From Streptomyces spinosus (GTDB taxonomy: Bacteria > Actinomycetota > Actinomycetes > Streptomycetales > Streptomycetaceae), in contig NZ_JAINRC010000021.1 in the NCBI RefSeq assembly GCF_020400655.1, forward strand, positions 1 through 64,000: a stretch of DNA of 64,000 bases, given 5' to 3'. The notes under the pieces are model-generated. The model was not told the DNA's origin. It was given only the letters and a program-made list of their open reading frames with translations, and did no database searches. A program made the position numbers and the translations under genes. Numbering within the stretch: position 1 is the first letter of the stretch; each line of letters begins with the position of its first letter. Positions 44,974 to 53,412 of this stretch are shown one piece after another.

Positions 44974-46512
44974 TCAGTTCAGCGACCATTTCTGGTTGGA
45001 CTGGCCGTTGCAGGTCCACAGCTGGACGGGGGTGCCGTTGGCGGTGGCGGCGCCGGTCACGTCCAGGCACAGGCCCGACTGGGCACTGGTGACGGTGCCG
45101 TCCGCGTTGACGTTCCACTGCTGGTTGGACTGGCCGTTGCAGGACCAGGTGATGACCTTGGTGCCGGGACTGGTGCCCTGACCGGAGGCGTCCAGGCACA
45201 GGCGGCTGCTGCCGGAGTACACGGTGAGCTCCCGGGCGTTGGTCTGGGACCAGGTCTGGTTCGCGGCGCCGGTGCAGTCCCGGATCTGGGTCTGCGTACC
45301 CGCCGTCGTGGACGAACCCGTCGCCTCCAGGCACCTGCCCGCACCCACGGCGCGCAGCGCGCCCGTCTTGGTGCCGCCGGCCGTCCCGTAGCCGGCCGCG
45401 GTGATGGCGGCTTGCACGGCGTTCTCGGTGGCGTCGGAGGGGTAGCCCGCCGTCATCGCGCCCTCGAAGAACTCGCCCGAGCCCGAGACACTGTTGTCGC
45501 CGCCGGTGCCGAGCAGCACCGAACTGTCGAGCTTCATCGGCGAGTATCCGTTCGGCAGCGGGCCGGAGAACGTCGTGGTCAGGCCGCCGCCGGCGCCGTT
45601 GCCGTATTTCAGGGTGAAATTGCTCGTGCCGTTGTTCTTCAGCCACGCGCTGACGAACGGGTAGTGCACACCGGTGTTGCCGGGGTCCTTGTTGGAGCCG
45701 GTGTTGGTGTGGTACATCCCGTTCTCCAGGTCGGCCTCGACCCACGGACCGCTGCCGGTGCACCCGCCGAACCAGCAGGCGTTGCCCCAGTAGATGGCGT
45801 TCATGGTGGCGTTGCCCGTGTCGGTGTGGGAGTTCTCGCCGCTGCCGTAGTCGAAGCAGCACCACTGGTTGGTGTAGTCCGACGACGTCACCATGTAGAT
45901 GCCCTCGGGCTGGGAACCGGTGGCCACGCCGTTCGCGTGGTCGATCCGGTAGCCGACACCGGGCTTGACCTTGACACCGAAGACCTGGTGACCGCCCGCG
46001 GTCACCGGCAGGGCCATGGCGTCGGCCCCGACATCGGCTCCGTTGGCACCGGGCCCCTTCCAGTAGCCGCCCCAGGAGATCGGCAGGTCGTTGTGCTTGG
46101 TGGTCTGGTCGTAGATCTTCGTGATCGTGCACGATGTGCCCGAGCAGAAGGAGACCTGGGACGCCCCGTCGGCGTAGCCGCCCGCGCTGAGCACTCCGAT
46201 GTCGCGGTAGCTGTGATCGGAGGACCTCTGGATCTGGTACAGCGGCCCGTTGTACGACGCGAGGAGCGCCCTGGTGGTGGAGTGCGCCGTCACGCACGGC
46301 GTACCACCCGCTGCGTAGATGTCACACGGCAGCGACGCGTCGGCCGCGTCGGCCTTCGCCGAGTGGGCGGCCGGGCGGGTGGTGGTGGCCGTGCCGGTCG
46401 GTAAGGACGCGGCGAACGCCGTTGTGCCGAACGCGGCCACGAGCATCGCCAGGGCGACGAGGAGCGCGGCTTTCCGTCGCCTCCGCCGGCGGTCGACGGC
46501 TGATCGGATCAT
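44974..46512 (-). CDS. Secreted GH54 alpha-L-arabinofuranosidase with ricin-type lectin
   Basis: A 512-residue exported enzyme. The signal peptide ends near residue 35 and the GH54 catalytic domain begins CDIYAAGGTPCVTAHSTTRAL. The likely nucleophile is Glu203 (QPEGIYMV) and the likely acid Asp261 (VEADLENG), by comparison with AbfB. Instead of the arabinose-binding CBM42 usual in fungal GH54, the C-terminus (about 388-512) is a ricin B trefoil (NQTWSQTN, LCLDASGQGTSPG, LWTCNGQSNQKW). It should remove arabinofuranosyl side chains from arabinoxylan or arabinan. AGAGGAGG precedes the ATG. It is the promoter-proximal intact gene of this minus-strand set. Confidence 0.88.
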   Translation of the reverse strand: MIRSAVDRRRRRRKAALLVALAMLVAAFGTTAFAASLPTGTATTTRPAAHSAKADAADASLPCDIYAAGGTPCVTAHSTTRALLASYNGPLYQIQRSSDHSYRDIGVLSAGGYADGASQVSFCSGTSCTITKIYDQTTKHNDLPISWGGYWKGPGANGADVGADAMALPVTAGGHQVFGVKVKPGVGYRIDHANGVATGSQPEGIYMVTSSDYTNQWCCFDYGSGENSHTDTGNATMNAIYWGNACWFGGCTGSGPWVEADLENGMYHTNTGSNKDPGNTGVHYPFVSAWLKNNGTSNFTLKYGNGAGGGLTTTFSGPLPNGYSPMKLDSSVLLGTGGDNSVSGSGEFFEGAMTAGYPSDATENAVQAAITAAGYGTAGGTKTGALRAVGAGRCLEATGSSTTAGTQTQIRDCTGAANQTWSQTNARELTVYSGSSRLCLDASGQGTSPGTKVITWSCNGQSNQQWNVNADGTVTSAQSGLCLDVTGAATANGTPVQLWTCNGQSNQKWSLN

Positions 46513-46652
46513 GAGACCTCCTCTGTGAGGGTGCCGCCCCACGGCGGCGCCGTAGCTGTCTGTGGTCGGTGTGGAGGTGCCCGGTTGTCCGCGGCCGGCA
46601 GGCACGCGGCAGGCAGACCGGTCGGGGCTCGGCCGGGGCGTGAAGGGGGGAC

Positions 46653-46870
46653 TCATGCCGGCGTCCACCGCCGGCTGCTGCCGCCGTTGCAGGTCGACCG
46701 TGGGACGAGGCTTCCGGCGGAGCCGGCCCCTCCGGTGACGTCCAGGCAGAGGCCGGACTCGACGCCGGTGATCGTGCCGTCCGCGTTCAGCATCCATTGC
46801 TGGTCGGTCTGGCCGTTGCAGGTCCAGGTCTCCACCTTCGTCCCCGGTGTGGCCCAGTGGCGCGATCCGG
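46653..46870 (-). pseudogene. Orphan ricin-type lectin relic
   Basis: About 70 codons read the last one and a half repeats of a ricin B trefoil: TPGTKVETWTCNGQTDQQWM, then GTITGVESGLCLDVTGGAG and STCNGGSSRRWTPA. The signal peptide and catalytic domain are missing, and the sequence upstream of 46870 no longer fits. The final repeat has drifted (RRW for QRW). It was probably the C-terminus of one more secreted hydrolase of this cluster. Its former promoter region may be the AT-rich stretch at 46990-47220. Confidence 0.7.
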
Positions 46871-47000
46871 GACGTCCAGGCCCTCAGGCCCTCGCTTGCG
46901 TACCCGGTCAACCGGTCGCCACCCGGCTCCCCGGCGGCACCCCGCACGGGGAGGGCCTGGTGCGGGCGCGGAACGGTACTTGGTTGCGACGGGCCGGCAC

Positions 47001-47037
47001 TTTCGAAAATTTTGACGAGGCCATGACATATTCATGG
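47001..47037. promoter_or_regulatory. AT-rich dyads upstream of the hydrolase genes
   Basis: CCATGA (47021-47026) and TCATGG (47032-47037) form a perfect 6-bp inverted repeat with spacer CATAT. TTTCGAAA, itself palindromic, lies at 47001-47008 beside AATTTTGA. The region is AT-rich for this genome and could hold the operator and promoter of the lost lectin-bearing gene and perhaps of the whole minus-strand set. Confidence 0.45.
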
Positions 47038-47499
47038 TGCGACGTGCTCCTTACGGCTCGGCCGCCGCGGCGGCGACGGAAGTGCACTGACAGGCGGAGG
47101 AGTCCCGTCCCTGTTCGATATACCGAACCACTGTCGGAGTATCGGGCAACGTGGATAATAGGGAACCGGTGAACGGCGTCAATACCTGCAACATGAATCG
47201 GCAATCACTTCGAAAGGTTCGCTGCGCCCGTGAAGGCGTAACGTCGTAGACATGCCTGACCAAACCGCCTAGCGGGCGGTGCGGATCGGCACACCCCGGC
47301 AGCGGAGCGGCGCCACTCCCGGACGGCGTGGCCGCGCCGGTCACCACTCCGGCACCAGCGCCCTACTCTGGATTTACGAAGAGTATCCGAAATTTCGAGA
47401 CTTCCGCGGAAGCGGATTGAGCGCGGGCTTGGACAACCGAGGCCATCGCCCACGCTCAAGTCCTGGCGCCTCCTCCACGAACTCCGCTGCTCGACCGCT

Positions 47500-47690
47500 C
47501 GACCAGCGCGCAGATCTTTGCCAGGCGGTGGTGGTGCCGATCCCGGATCCGGCCGCGAGCCGGGCGCGGGGCTGCCCTTGCGCAGGCGGGCGAGGGCGAG
47601 CAGGGCCTGTCGGCCTGCGTTCAGGCGTCGCCGTCGGGTTCCGAGAGCGCGGCGGTGCTCCGACAGGCAGGCGGCGAGGAAGCGTAGGGC
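47500..47690 (-). pseudogene. Relic of an IS5-like (HTH_Tnp_4/DDE_4) transposase
   Basis: Two overlapping minus-strand frames give the N-terminal third of a Streptomyces transposase: EHRRALGTRRRRLNAGRQAL and LALARLRKG at about 47574-47684, then LAAGSGIGTTTAW in another frame at about 47525-47570. Together they match the helix-turn-helix part that precedes the DDE domain. A frame shift separates them and no DDE region follows. The rest of the gap from 46870 to 47982 shows no gene. Confidence 0.5.
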
Positions 47691-47982
47691 GGGCCGAGCG
47701 GCGGCACGGCACGGCGCCCTCGACGGAGACGGGCTGAGCGAGCCCACCCGGCACGGCGGGTGACGACCCGACGGCCGGGGACACGGGCGAGACGGCCGCA
47801 CGGCGCGAGACACGGCAGCACAGGCCGGGCGCCGTGGCAGGGCCCCCGGGAGTGTGAAACGCTCGGAAGCAGTGGCATATCCGTCCTTCACCGCACGTCG
47901 ACGGCGGACGAGAGAGCCGGCCCGTCCGTGACGGGGGCCCACCCGGCCCTCGGCCCTGTGTTCGCCGAGTGGGGAACACACG

Positions 47983-49413
47983 ATGACGACGACCGAGCAC
48001 CCGCACGACCACGACGGCCACCAGGATCCGACCCTGTACCGCACCCCGGCGGACGCCGCCGCCGCGCCCGGGGAGGGACTCGCCTACGTCGTCGGGTTCG
48101 ACCCGGCCGGAGCGCGCCCGGACGCGCTGTTCACCGTCGGCACCGACCCCGGCTCCGCGGCGTATGGCCGGGTGATCGCCCACGCCGAGGTGCCCGGCGT
48201 GGGCAACGAACTGCACCACTTCGGCTGGAACGCCTGCTCGAGCGCGCTGGCCCATGCCGGTCACCACCACGCCGCGCGCCGCTATCTCATCGTCCCCGGA
48301 CTGCGCTCCTCCAGGCTGCACGTCTTCGACACCGTCCCCGATCCAACCCGCCCCCGCCTGGTCAAGACGGTCGAGCCAGGTGAACTGGCCGCCCGGGCCG
48401 GGTACTCGCGCCCCCACACCCTGCACTGCGGTCCCGACGGCGTCTTCCTGTCGTGCCTGGGCGGCGCGGACGGCGCGGACGGGCCCGGCGGCGTGGCGCT
48501 GCTGGACCACGAGAGCTTCGAGGTGCTGCGCGGTTGGGAGAGCGAGCGCGGGCCGCAGCATCTCGCCTATGACGTCTGGTGGCACCTGGCCCAGAACATC
48601 GCCGTGACGAGCGAGTGGGGAACCCCTTCCATGATCGAGGGCGGTCTCGTCCCCGACCTGCTGCTGGGACGCCGTTACGGCCACTGCCTGCACTTCTGGG
48701 AACTCGGCACCGGCCGGCACCTGCAGCAGGTCGACCTGGGCGACGCCCACCAGATGGTGCTGGAACTGCGTCCCGCGCACGACCCCGAGGCCACCTGGGG
48801 GTTCACCAACACCGTGATCGACGTCGAAGACCTGTCGGCCTCGGTGTGGCGGTGGCACCGCGCCGGCGACGAATTCCACGTCACCAAGGTGATCACCCTC
48901 CCGGCCGAGCCCGCCCCGGCCGAGGACCTGCCCCCGGCGCTCAAGCCGTTCGGCGCCGTGCCCCCGCTGATCACCGACATCGACCTCTCGGTGGACGACC
49001 GGTGGCTGTACGTCTCCGCATGGGGCACCGGCGACCTCATCCAGTACGACGTGCGCGACCCGCGGCGACCCCGGCGGACCGCGGCCGTACGGCTCGGCGG
49101 CATCATCGCTCGCCGGCCGCACCCCGCAGTGCCCGACGTGCCGCTGTCGGGCGGGGCCCAGATGGTCGAGGTCAGCCGCGACGGGCAGCGCGTCTACCTG
49201 ACGAACTCCCTGTACGCCGCTTGGGACGAGCAGTTCTATCCCGCGGGCATCGAACCGTGGATGGTCAAGCTGGACGCCGACACCTCACGCGGCGGGCTGT
49301 CGGTGGACGGCCGGTTCTTCCCCCACGGCGAGGACTTCGCCGGCCTGCGCGTGCACCAGACACGCCTGCAGGGTGGCGACGCCTCCTCCGACTCCTACTG
49401 CTACCGCCGCTGA
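47983..49413 (+). CDS. Selenium-binding protein / methanethiol oxidase family
   Basis: A 476-residue cytoplasmic protein of the SBP56 family, a seven-bladed beta-propeller. Typical segments are HHFGWNACSS, RPHTLHCGPDGV, GPQHLAYDVWWH, TSEWGTPSMIEGG, TDIDLSVDDRWLYVSAWGTGD, and GGAQMVEVSRDGQRVYLTNSLY, ending HGEDFAGLRVHQTRLQGGDASSDSYCY. Bacterial members characterised so far oxidise methanethiol to formaldehyde, H2S and H2O2 and need copper. The His-rich N-terminus (EHPHDHDGH) could bind metal. It stands alone, with IS relic sequence upstream; no copper chaperone gene adjoins it. GGGGA precedes the ATG. Confidence 0.9.
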   Translation: MTTTEHPHDHDGHQDPTLYRTPADAAAAPGEGLAYVVGFDPAGARPDALFTVGTDPGSAAYGRVIAHAEVPGVGNELHHFGWNACSSALAHAGHHHAARRYLIVPGLRSSRLHVFDTVPDPTRPRLVKTVEPGELAARAGYSRPHTLHCGPDGVFLSCLGGADGADGPGGVALLDHESFEVLRGWESERGPQHLAYDVWWHLAQNIAVTSEWGTPSMIEGGLVPDLLLGRRYGHCLHFWELGTGRHLQQVDLGDAHQMVLELRPAHDPEATWGFTNTVIDVEDLSASVWRWHRAGDEFHVTKVITLPAEPAPAEDLPPALKPFGAVPPLITDIDLSVDDRWLYVSAWGTGDLIQYDVRDPRRPRRTAAVRLGGIIARRPHPAVPDVPLSGGAQMVEVSRDGQRVYLTNSLYAAWDEQFYPAGIEPWMVKLDADTSRGGLSVDGRFFPHGEDFAGLRVHQTRLQGGDASSDSYCYRR

Positions 49414-49935
49414 CCCCAGGGCCGTTGACTGCGTCCGGGCCGGCTCCGGTACGCCAGGCGCCGCCCGCGCGGCCCGCCGCCTGAACGGCGCCGGGCTGAG
49501 GAATCGTCTCCACGCTCGACAGGCAGTTCCCGACCGCACCCCCCAGCCCGGCAATCAGGGCGATGCTCGACATCCTCGGGGTCGGGGACAGCGGCTGGCG
49601 CAACGGCCGGCCACCGCGCGCCGGACGGCACCGTGCCCCACAAGGCCCAGGACTACACCGTCCGCACCACCGTCACGTTCTTCGCCCACGGCCTCGACAG
49701 CCGCCCATGGCCCGAACGCAACGGTGCCGAGGCCCCAGCCCATGGTCCTGGGGCCTTCACCACGGCGCGCCCGGACCGAACGGTTCGAAGCAGATGACGT
49801 CCAGCGGATGCAGGGCCCGGCCGGTCAGACCGGGGAAGCCGGATTCGGCGGGGCCGCCGCGCAACCACGTGAGCAGGGTCGTCGTGAAGTCGCCTGGCAG
49901 GGGCGGGCCTTGCTCGCAGTGGCGTGGGTTGACGG
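49414..49935. other. Gap of about 520 bases without a supported gene
   Basis: Short frames on both strands lack ribosome sites and known domains. A frame at about 49632-49797 reads HKAQDYTVRTTVTFFAHGLD, but nothing supports translation. Confidence 0.5.
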
Positions 49936-50739
49936 CTACGCGCCATGTCTCGGGCGGGCCGTCCGCGCACCAGCCGATCTGGTCCCCGTCGATGTGCCCT
50001 CGCCCAGATACGGCTCCAGGGGTGGTGGAACCAGCGCCGTGACGGCGTCGAGGCCCGAGCCCTCGGTGAGCGCCGCGTGCTGCCGCGCGTCCACGGCGGT
50101 GCCCTCAGGCGGTGGCGACCAGGGTGCGGCCCCGGCCGGCGGCGGCCAGATTCGTATCTGTGGGGACAGTGGGCCCAGCAGCCCGCCGGGCTCGCCCGGG
50201 TGCGGCACGCCGGTGCGCAACAGCGTGAACACCAGCTCCAGGAACGGGACTTCGTAGTCCACCCAGGGTTCGCTCACCCCGACCGCCACATTCGTGGTCA
50301 TGAGCCTGACCGGCCACTCGTCGGGGTCGTCCGACGCGCCCGTGTTCCAGAAGAGGTGGTCGCCGCTCCTCGTCGTGGCGAAGGCGAGCAGGCCGCCCTC
50401 CTCGGGCAGGAAGGGGCGCCGACGCGCGGTGAACATGCCGGGCCGGATCGCCGAGTGCCGGTGTGTCTCGACGATCCACGCTGCGTACTCGAAGCGGCCG
50501 TCGGTGCTGACGCACGGGGGGTGCAGACGGATCGCCGCACCCGGGCCGCCGATCTCGGCCGCACCGTACGCCGACACGAGCGCCTTGTAGTCACCGGGCA
50601 GCGGAGTGCCGAGCCGGCCCTCGACTGCCGCCCAGTCGACGGCGGGCGCCGGTCCGGGCGGCGGTCCGACGAGACCTGTGAACGCGGTGATGCGCGCCGA
50701 GTGATCCTTGGAGCCGAGGATGACATCCCCCACCGACAC
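49936..50739 (-). CDS. SMI1/KNR4 (SUKH) family protein
   Basis: A 267-residue protein with the SUKH-type opening VDWAAVEGRLGTPLPGDYKALVSAYG near residue 35, then FLPEEGGLLAFATTRSGDHLFWNTG and EPWVDYEVPFLELVFTLL, which are the core strands of the fold. SUKH proteins often act as immunity proteins against secreted or contact-delivered toxins, and many stand alone in Streptomyces. The last 90 residues are Pro/Gly-rich and less ordered. The start is uncertain: GTG 50739 is chosen; the frame stays open well upstream, through a cysteine-containing stretch GVCNQCED, so a longer N-terminus is possible. No toxin gene is recognised beside it. Confidence 0.72.
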   Translation of the reverse strand: MSVGDVILGSKDHSARITAFTGLVGPPPGPAPAVDWAAVEGRLGTPLPGDYKALVSAYGAAEIGGPGAAIRLHPPCVSTDGRFEYAAWIVETHRHSAIRPGMFTARRRPFLPEEGGLLAFATTRSGDHLFWNTGASDDPDEWPVRLMTTNVAVGVSEPWVDYEVPFLELVFTLLRTGVPHPGEPGGLLGPLSPQIRIWPPPAGAAPWSPPPEGTAVDARQHAALTEGSGLDAVTALVPPPLEPYLGEGTSTGTRSAGARTARPRHGA

Positions 50740-50963
50740 TCGGCTCGGCTCGGCTGCGGTGATGGCCCGGGTGAGCCAGGCGCGGTCGAGCAGATGCCGC
50801 TCGTCCGCTTCAGCAACCAGGTCCTCGCACTGGTTGCAGACCCCGACGGCGGCCTGCACGACACAACGCCTCGCACAGCAAGGTCCGCGCCCGCGTCGAG
50901 CACGCCTTCGCCCGAACGACCGCTCGCCGGCCTCACCGCTGACCCGGCCCGGCCGGTGAAGGG

Positions 50964-51764
50964 TCAGTGACCGGCGCCAGCCTTGACCGCTTTCGTGGCG
51001 AAGTAGCCGGAGAGCCAGCCGGCGGTGGCCTCCGAGTGGTGCGGCGCCTCGGCGAAGCCGGTGATGGCGAAGCCCGCCGCGATCTGCCCGCCGAGCTGCT
51101 CGGTGAGCGTGTGGCTGTACTCCACGGGCGCGTCGAGGCCCCACAGCCGTTCCCTCTCGGCGGGCTCCAGGTGGGTGAGGTCGCTGTAGGGCAGACGGTG
51201 GCGCACCACCAGCTCGCCGCGCGCCTCCAAGGACTCGGCGTCGAAGAGGTAGACGTCCGGGTTGAGGAAGCCGGACAGCAGCGTCCCGCCGGGGCGCAGC
51301 ACGCGGTGGCACTCGCGCCAGACCGGCGCCAGCTCCGGGATGAACAGGTTGGAGACCGGGTGGACGACAAGGTCGAACGAGGCGTCCGGGAAGGAGCTCA
51401 GGTCGCGCGCGTCGCCGAGCACGGTGCGCAGGTCGAGCCCCTCCCGCTCCGCGACCATCTCGTCCTGCGCCAGCTGGCGGGGCGAGTTGTCGAAGACGGT
51501 CACCCGCGCGCCCGCCGCGGCCAGCACCGGACCCTGCTGCCCGCCACCGGAGGCGAGGCAGAGCACGTCGCGACCGGCGATCTCCGACGGGAACCAGGTC
51601 GGGTCGACCGGCTCGTACCCGATCAGGACGATGGACCACTGACCGGCCCGCGCCTTCGCGATCACCTCGGGGCCGACCGGGCGTGACCACTCGTTGCCCT
51701 TCTCCGCCTCGCGGTCCCAGGCGAGGCGGTTGTGCGCGACGGGGTCGACGGGAGTCTGACTCAT
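50964..51764 (-). CDS. Class I SAM-dependent methyltransferase
   Basis: A 266-residue Rossmann-type methyltransferase of the UbiE/Methyltransf_11 group. Motif I is DVLCLASGGGQQGPVLAAAGA, the acidic loop is VTVFDNSP, motif II includes DARDLSSFPDASFDLVVHP, and HRVLRPGGTLL is the post-II strand. The substrate is not indicated; the N-terminal NRLAWDREAEKGNEWSRPV element is common to a subfamily of small-molecule methyltransferases. AGGG precedes the ATG at 51764. It is transcribed in the same direction as the SUKH gene, with a 224-base interval. Confidence 0.87.
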   Translation of the reverse strand: MSQTPVDPVAHNRLAWDREAEKGNEWSRPVGPEVIAKARAGQWSIVLIGYEPVDPTWFPSEIAGRDVLCLASGGGQQGPVLAAAGARVTVFDNSPRQLAQDEMVAEREGLDLRTVLGDARDLSSFPDASFDLVVHPVSNLFIPELAPVWRECHRVLRPGGTLLSGFLNPDVYLFDAESLEARGELVVRHRLPYSDLTHLEPAERERLWGLDAPVEYSHTLTEQLGGQIAAGFAITGFAEAPHHSEATAGWLSGYFATKAVKAGAGH

Positions 51765-52234
51765 ACGCCGTACCCTAGTCACGCGTGTCGCCGGCGGTGG
51801 CGGTGACCGTATCCCGCCGGGCCTTCCGCCCGTCGCGGTGACCGGGTTCGCTGTCGCGTAGCCCGGAGGCGCCAGCCGGGACGGTGAAGAGGTGCCTGTG
51901 GAATTCTCCCAGCGCATCGCGGTCTGGATCGACAGGTACGGACGTGTGAATCTGCGGTCGGCCGGGACCTGTAGCCGTCGCCGGATCGGAGGGGGGCTTT
52001 CGGCCAGGGGGACCGCGATCCGCAGCATGGAGTCAGCGGGGGGGCATGGCACTCTTCTTTCGCGGCGGCGGGCTCGCCCCCGGTCTGACGGAGTCGACCG
52101 TTGCAGATCTCCACCGGCCGCGAGCAGGACCATGTGCGCCCGGCGGACATCGCGCTGCGGCGTGGTCTGAGCCTGTACCCGTGCCTCCAGCACACGCCGA
52201 CCATCAGCGACAAACGCCTGGCGTGACGTTCCCG
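51765..52234. other. Gap before the IS5 relic
   Basis: No gene is supported. Short plus-strand frames carry no recognised domain. The IS5 sequence that can be recognised begins only near 52235, so the left end of the element appears to be missing or too decayed to see. Confidence 0.45.
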
Positions 52235-52885
52235 CAGAGAGCGAGTGGGCTGCTCCGGTGTGACGGCCTGGCGCCGGCTGCGGGAGACTGGACCGAGGCC
52301 GGTGTCTGGCCCCGTCTGCACGCCACCCTGCTGGGCGAGCTGCGCCGCGCCGACCTGCTGGACCTCGACGACTGTGCCGTGGACGGCTCGCACATCCGGG
52401 CCCTCAAAGGGGGGACCACGTCGGTCCCTCACCGGTCGACCGAGCCCGTCCCGGCTCCAAGCACCACCTGATCGTCGACCGGCACGGAACCCCGCTCGCC
52501 GTCACGCTCACCGGCGGAAATCGGCACGACGTCGCCCAGCTTCTGCCCCTGCTGAACGCGGTTCCCCCGATCCGGGGCCTGCGGGGACGCCCTCGGCGCA
52601 AGCCTCGGCGGTTGTACGCCGACCGGGGCTATGACTTCGACAAGTACCGTCGCCTGCTGTGGAAACGCAGCATCAAACCCATGATCGCCCGACGCGGTGC
52701 CGCCCACGGCTCCGGACTGGGCAAGGTCCGCTGGGTAGTCGAGCACACCTTCGCCTGGCTCCACCAGTTCAAACGACTCCGCATCCGCTACGAAAGACGT
52801 GCTGACCTCCATCGGGGCCTGCTCGAACTAGCATGCAGCCTCATCTGCCTCCGCCGCCTGCGGACCTCGCTGGGAAACGATCAGT
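52235..52885 (+). pseudogene. IS5-family transposase with frame shifts
   Basis: Three frames read in turn give most of an IS5-type DDE transposase: GCSGVTAWRRLRE at about 52244, DWTEAGVWPRLHATLLGELRRADLLDLDD and AVDGSHIRALKGG to about 52415, then from 52435 ARPGSKHHLIVDRHGTPLAV, TGGNRHDVAQLLPLL, YADRGYDFDKYRRLL and VVEHTFAWLHQFKRLR. The DDE residues fall in AVDGS, YADRGYD and VVEHTF. One shift is at about 52280 (two extra bases) and one in a run of six G at about 52410. The N-terminal part is missing. The element is inactive. Confidence 0.75.
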
Positions 52886-53412
52886 CAGTCACCCAGGACC
52901 CGTTCCCACAGCAACGCGTCCCGCCAGCTCCCGTCGAGAAAGATCGAGGAGTGAGCGACGCCGTATGGGCTGAACCCGTTGCGGCGCAGTACCCGTTGCG
53001 ACGGCAGATTCTCCAGATGGGTGGACGCCTCAGCGCGGTGCAACCCCAGTTCGTCCGCCATCACCTGGAGTACAAGCCCGACGGCGCGCCCGGCGTGCCC
53101 TTGATTCTGGGCGAGGCTGGCGATCCAGTAACCGACGGAACCGCGGCGAAGGTGTGGCTGCGGCAGGATGCCTCCGACGGTGACCTGCCCGATCACCTGG
53201 TCGTCGGCAAGCACCACGCCCGGCCAGACCGTGCCGGCCCGGTATCCGGCCAGCAGCCTGCCGATCCGCTCCGCCTGGCCCTCCGGCGTGAAGAAGTCGG
53301 CCGACTGGGCGGGTTCCCATGGCCGGAAAGCCTCGAAGTCTCGCACCCTATGCGCAGCGATCGCGGCGGCGTCGCTCGGCTCTATCAGACGGATCCTGGT
53401 GCTGTTGTGCAT
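52885..53412 (-). CDS. GNAT N-acetyltransferase (RimJ/RimL-like)
   Basis: A 175-residue GNAT-fold acetyltransferase. It opens IRLIEPSDAAAIAAHRVRD, has the strand WPGVVLADDQVIGQVTVGGI, the acetyl-CoA-binding region VGYWIASLAQNQGHAGRAV (Q/N-x-G-x-G/A type), and ends ASTHLENLPSQRVLRRNGFSPYGV with the conserved N-x-x-S-x-x-x-x-x-x-x-G-F element. RimJ/RimL relatives acetylate protein N-termini or small amines such as antibiotics. It lies antisense just after the IS5 relic, which overlaps its 3' end by a base or so. Target not predictable. Confidence 0.87.
   Translation of the reverse strand: MHNSTRIRLIEPSDAAAIAAHRVRDFEAFRPWEPAQSADFFTPEGQAERIGRLLAGYRAGTVWPGVVLADDQVIGQVTVGGILPQPHLRRGSVGYWIASLAQNQGHAGRAVGLVLQVMADELGLHRAEASTHLENLPSQRVLRRNGFSPYGVAHSSIFLDGSWRDALLWERVLGD

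Noticed and set aside
47374..49122. A 582-codon minus-strand frame
   Set aside because: It is the mirror of the selenium-binding protein gene, with part of an IS relic at one end.
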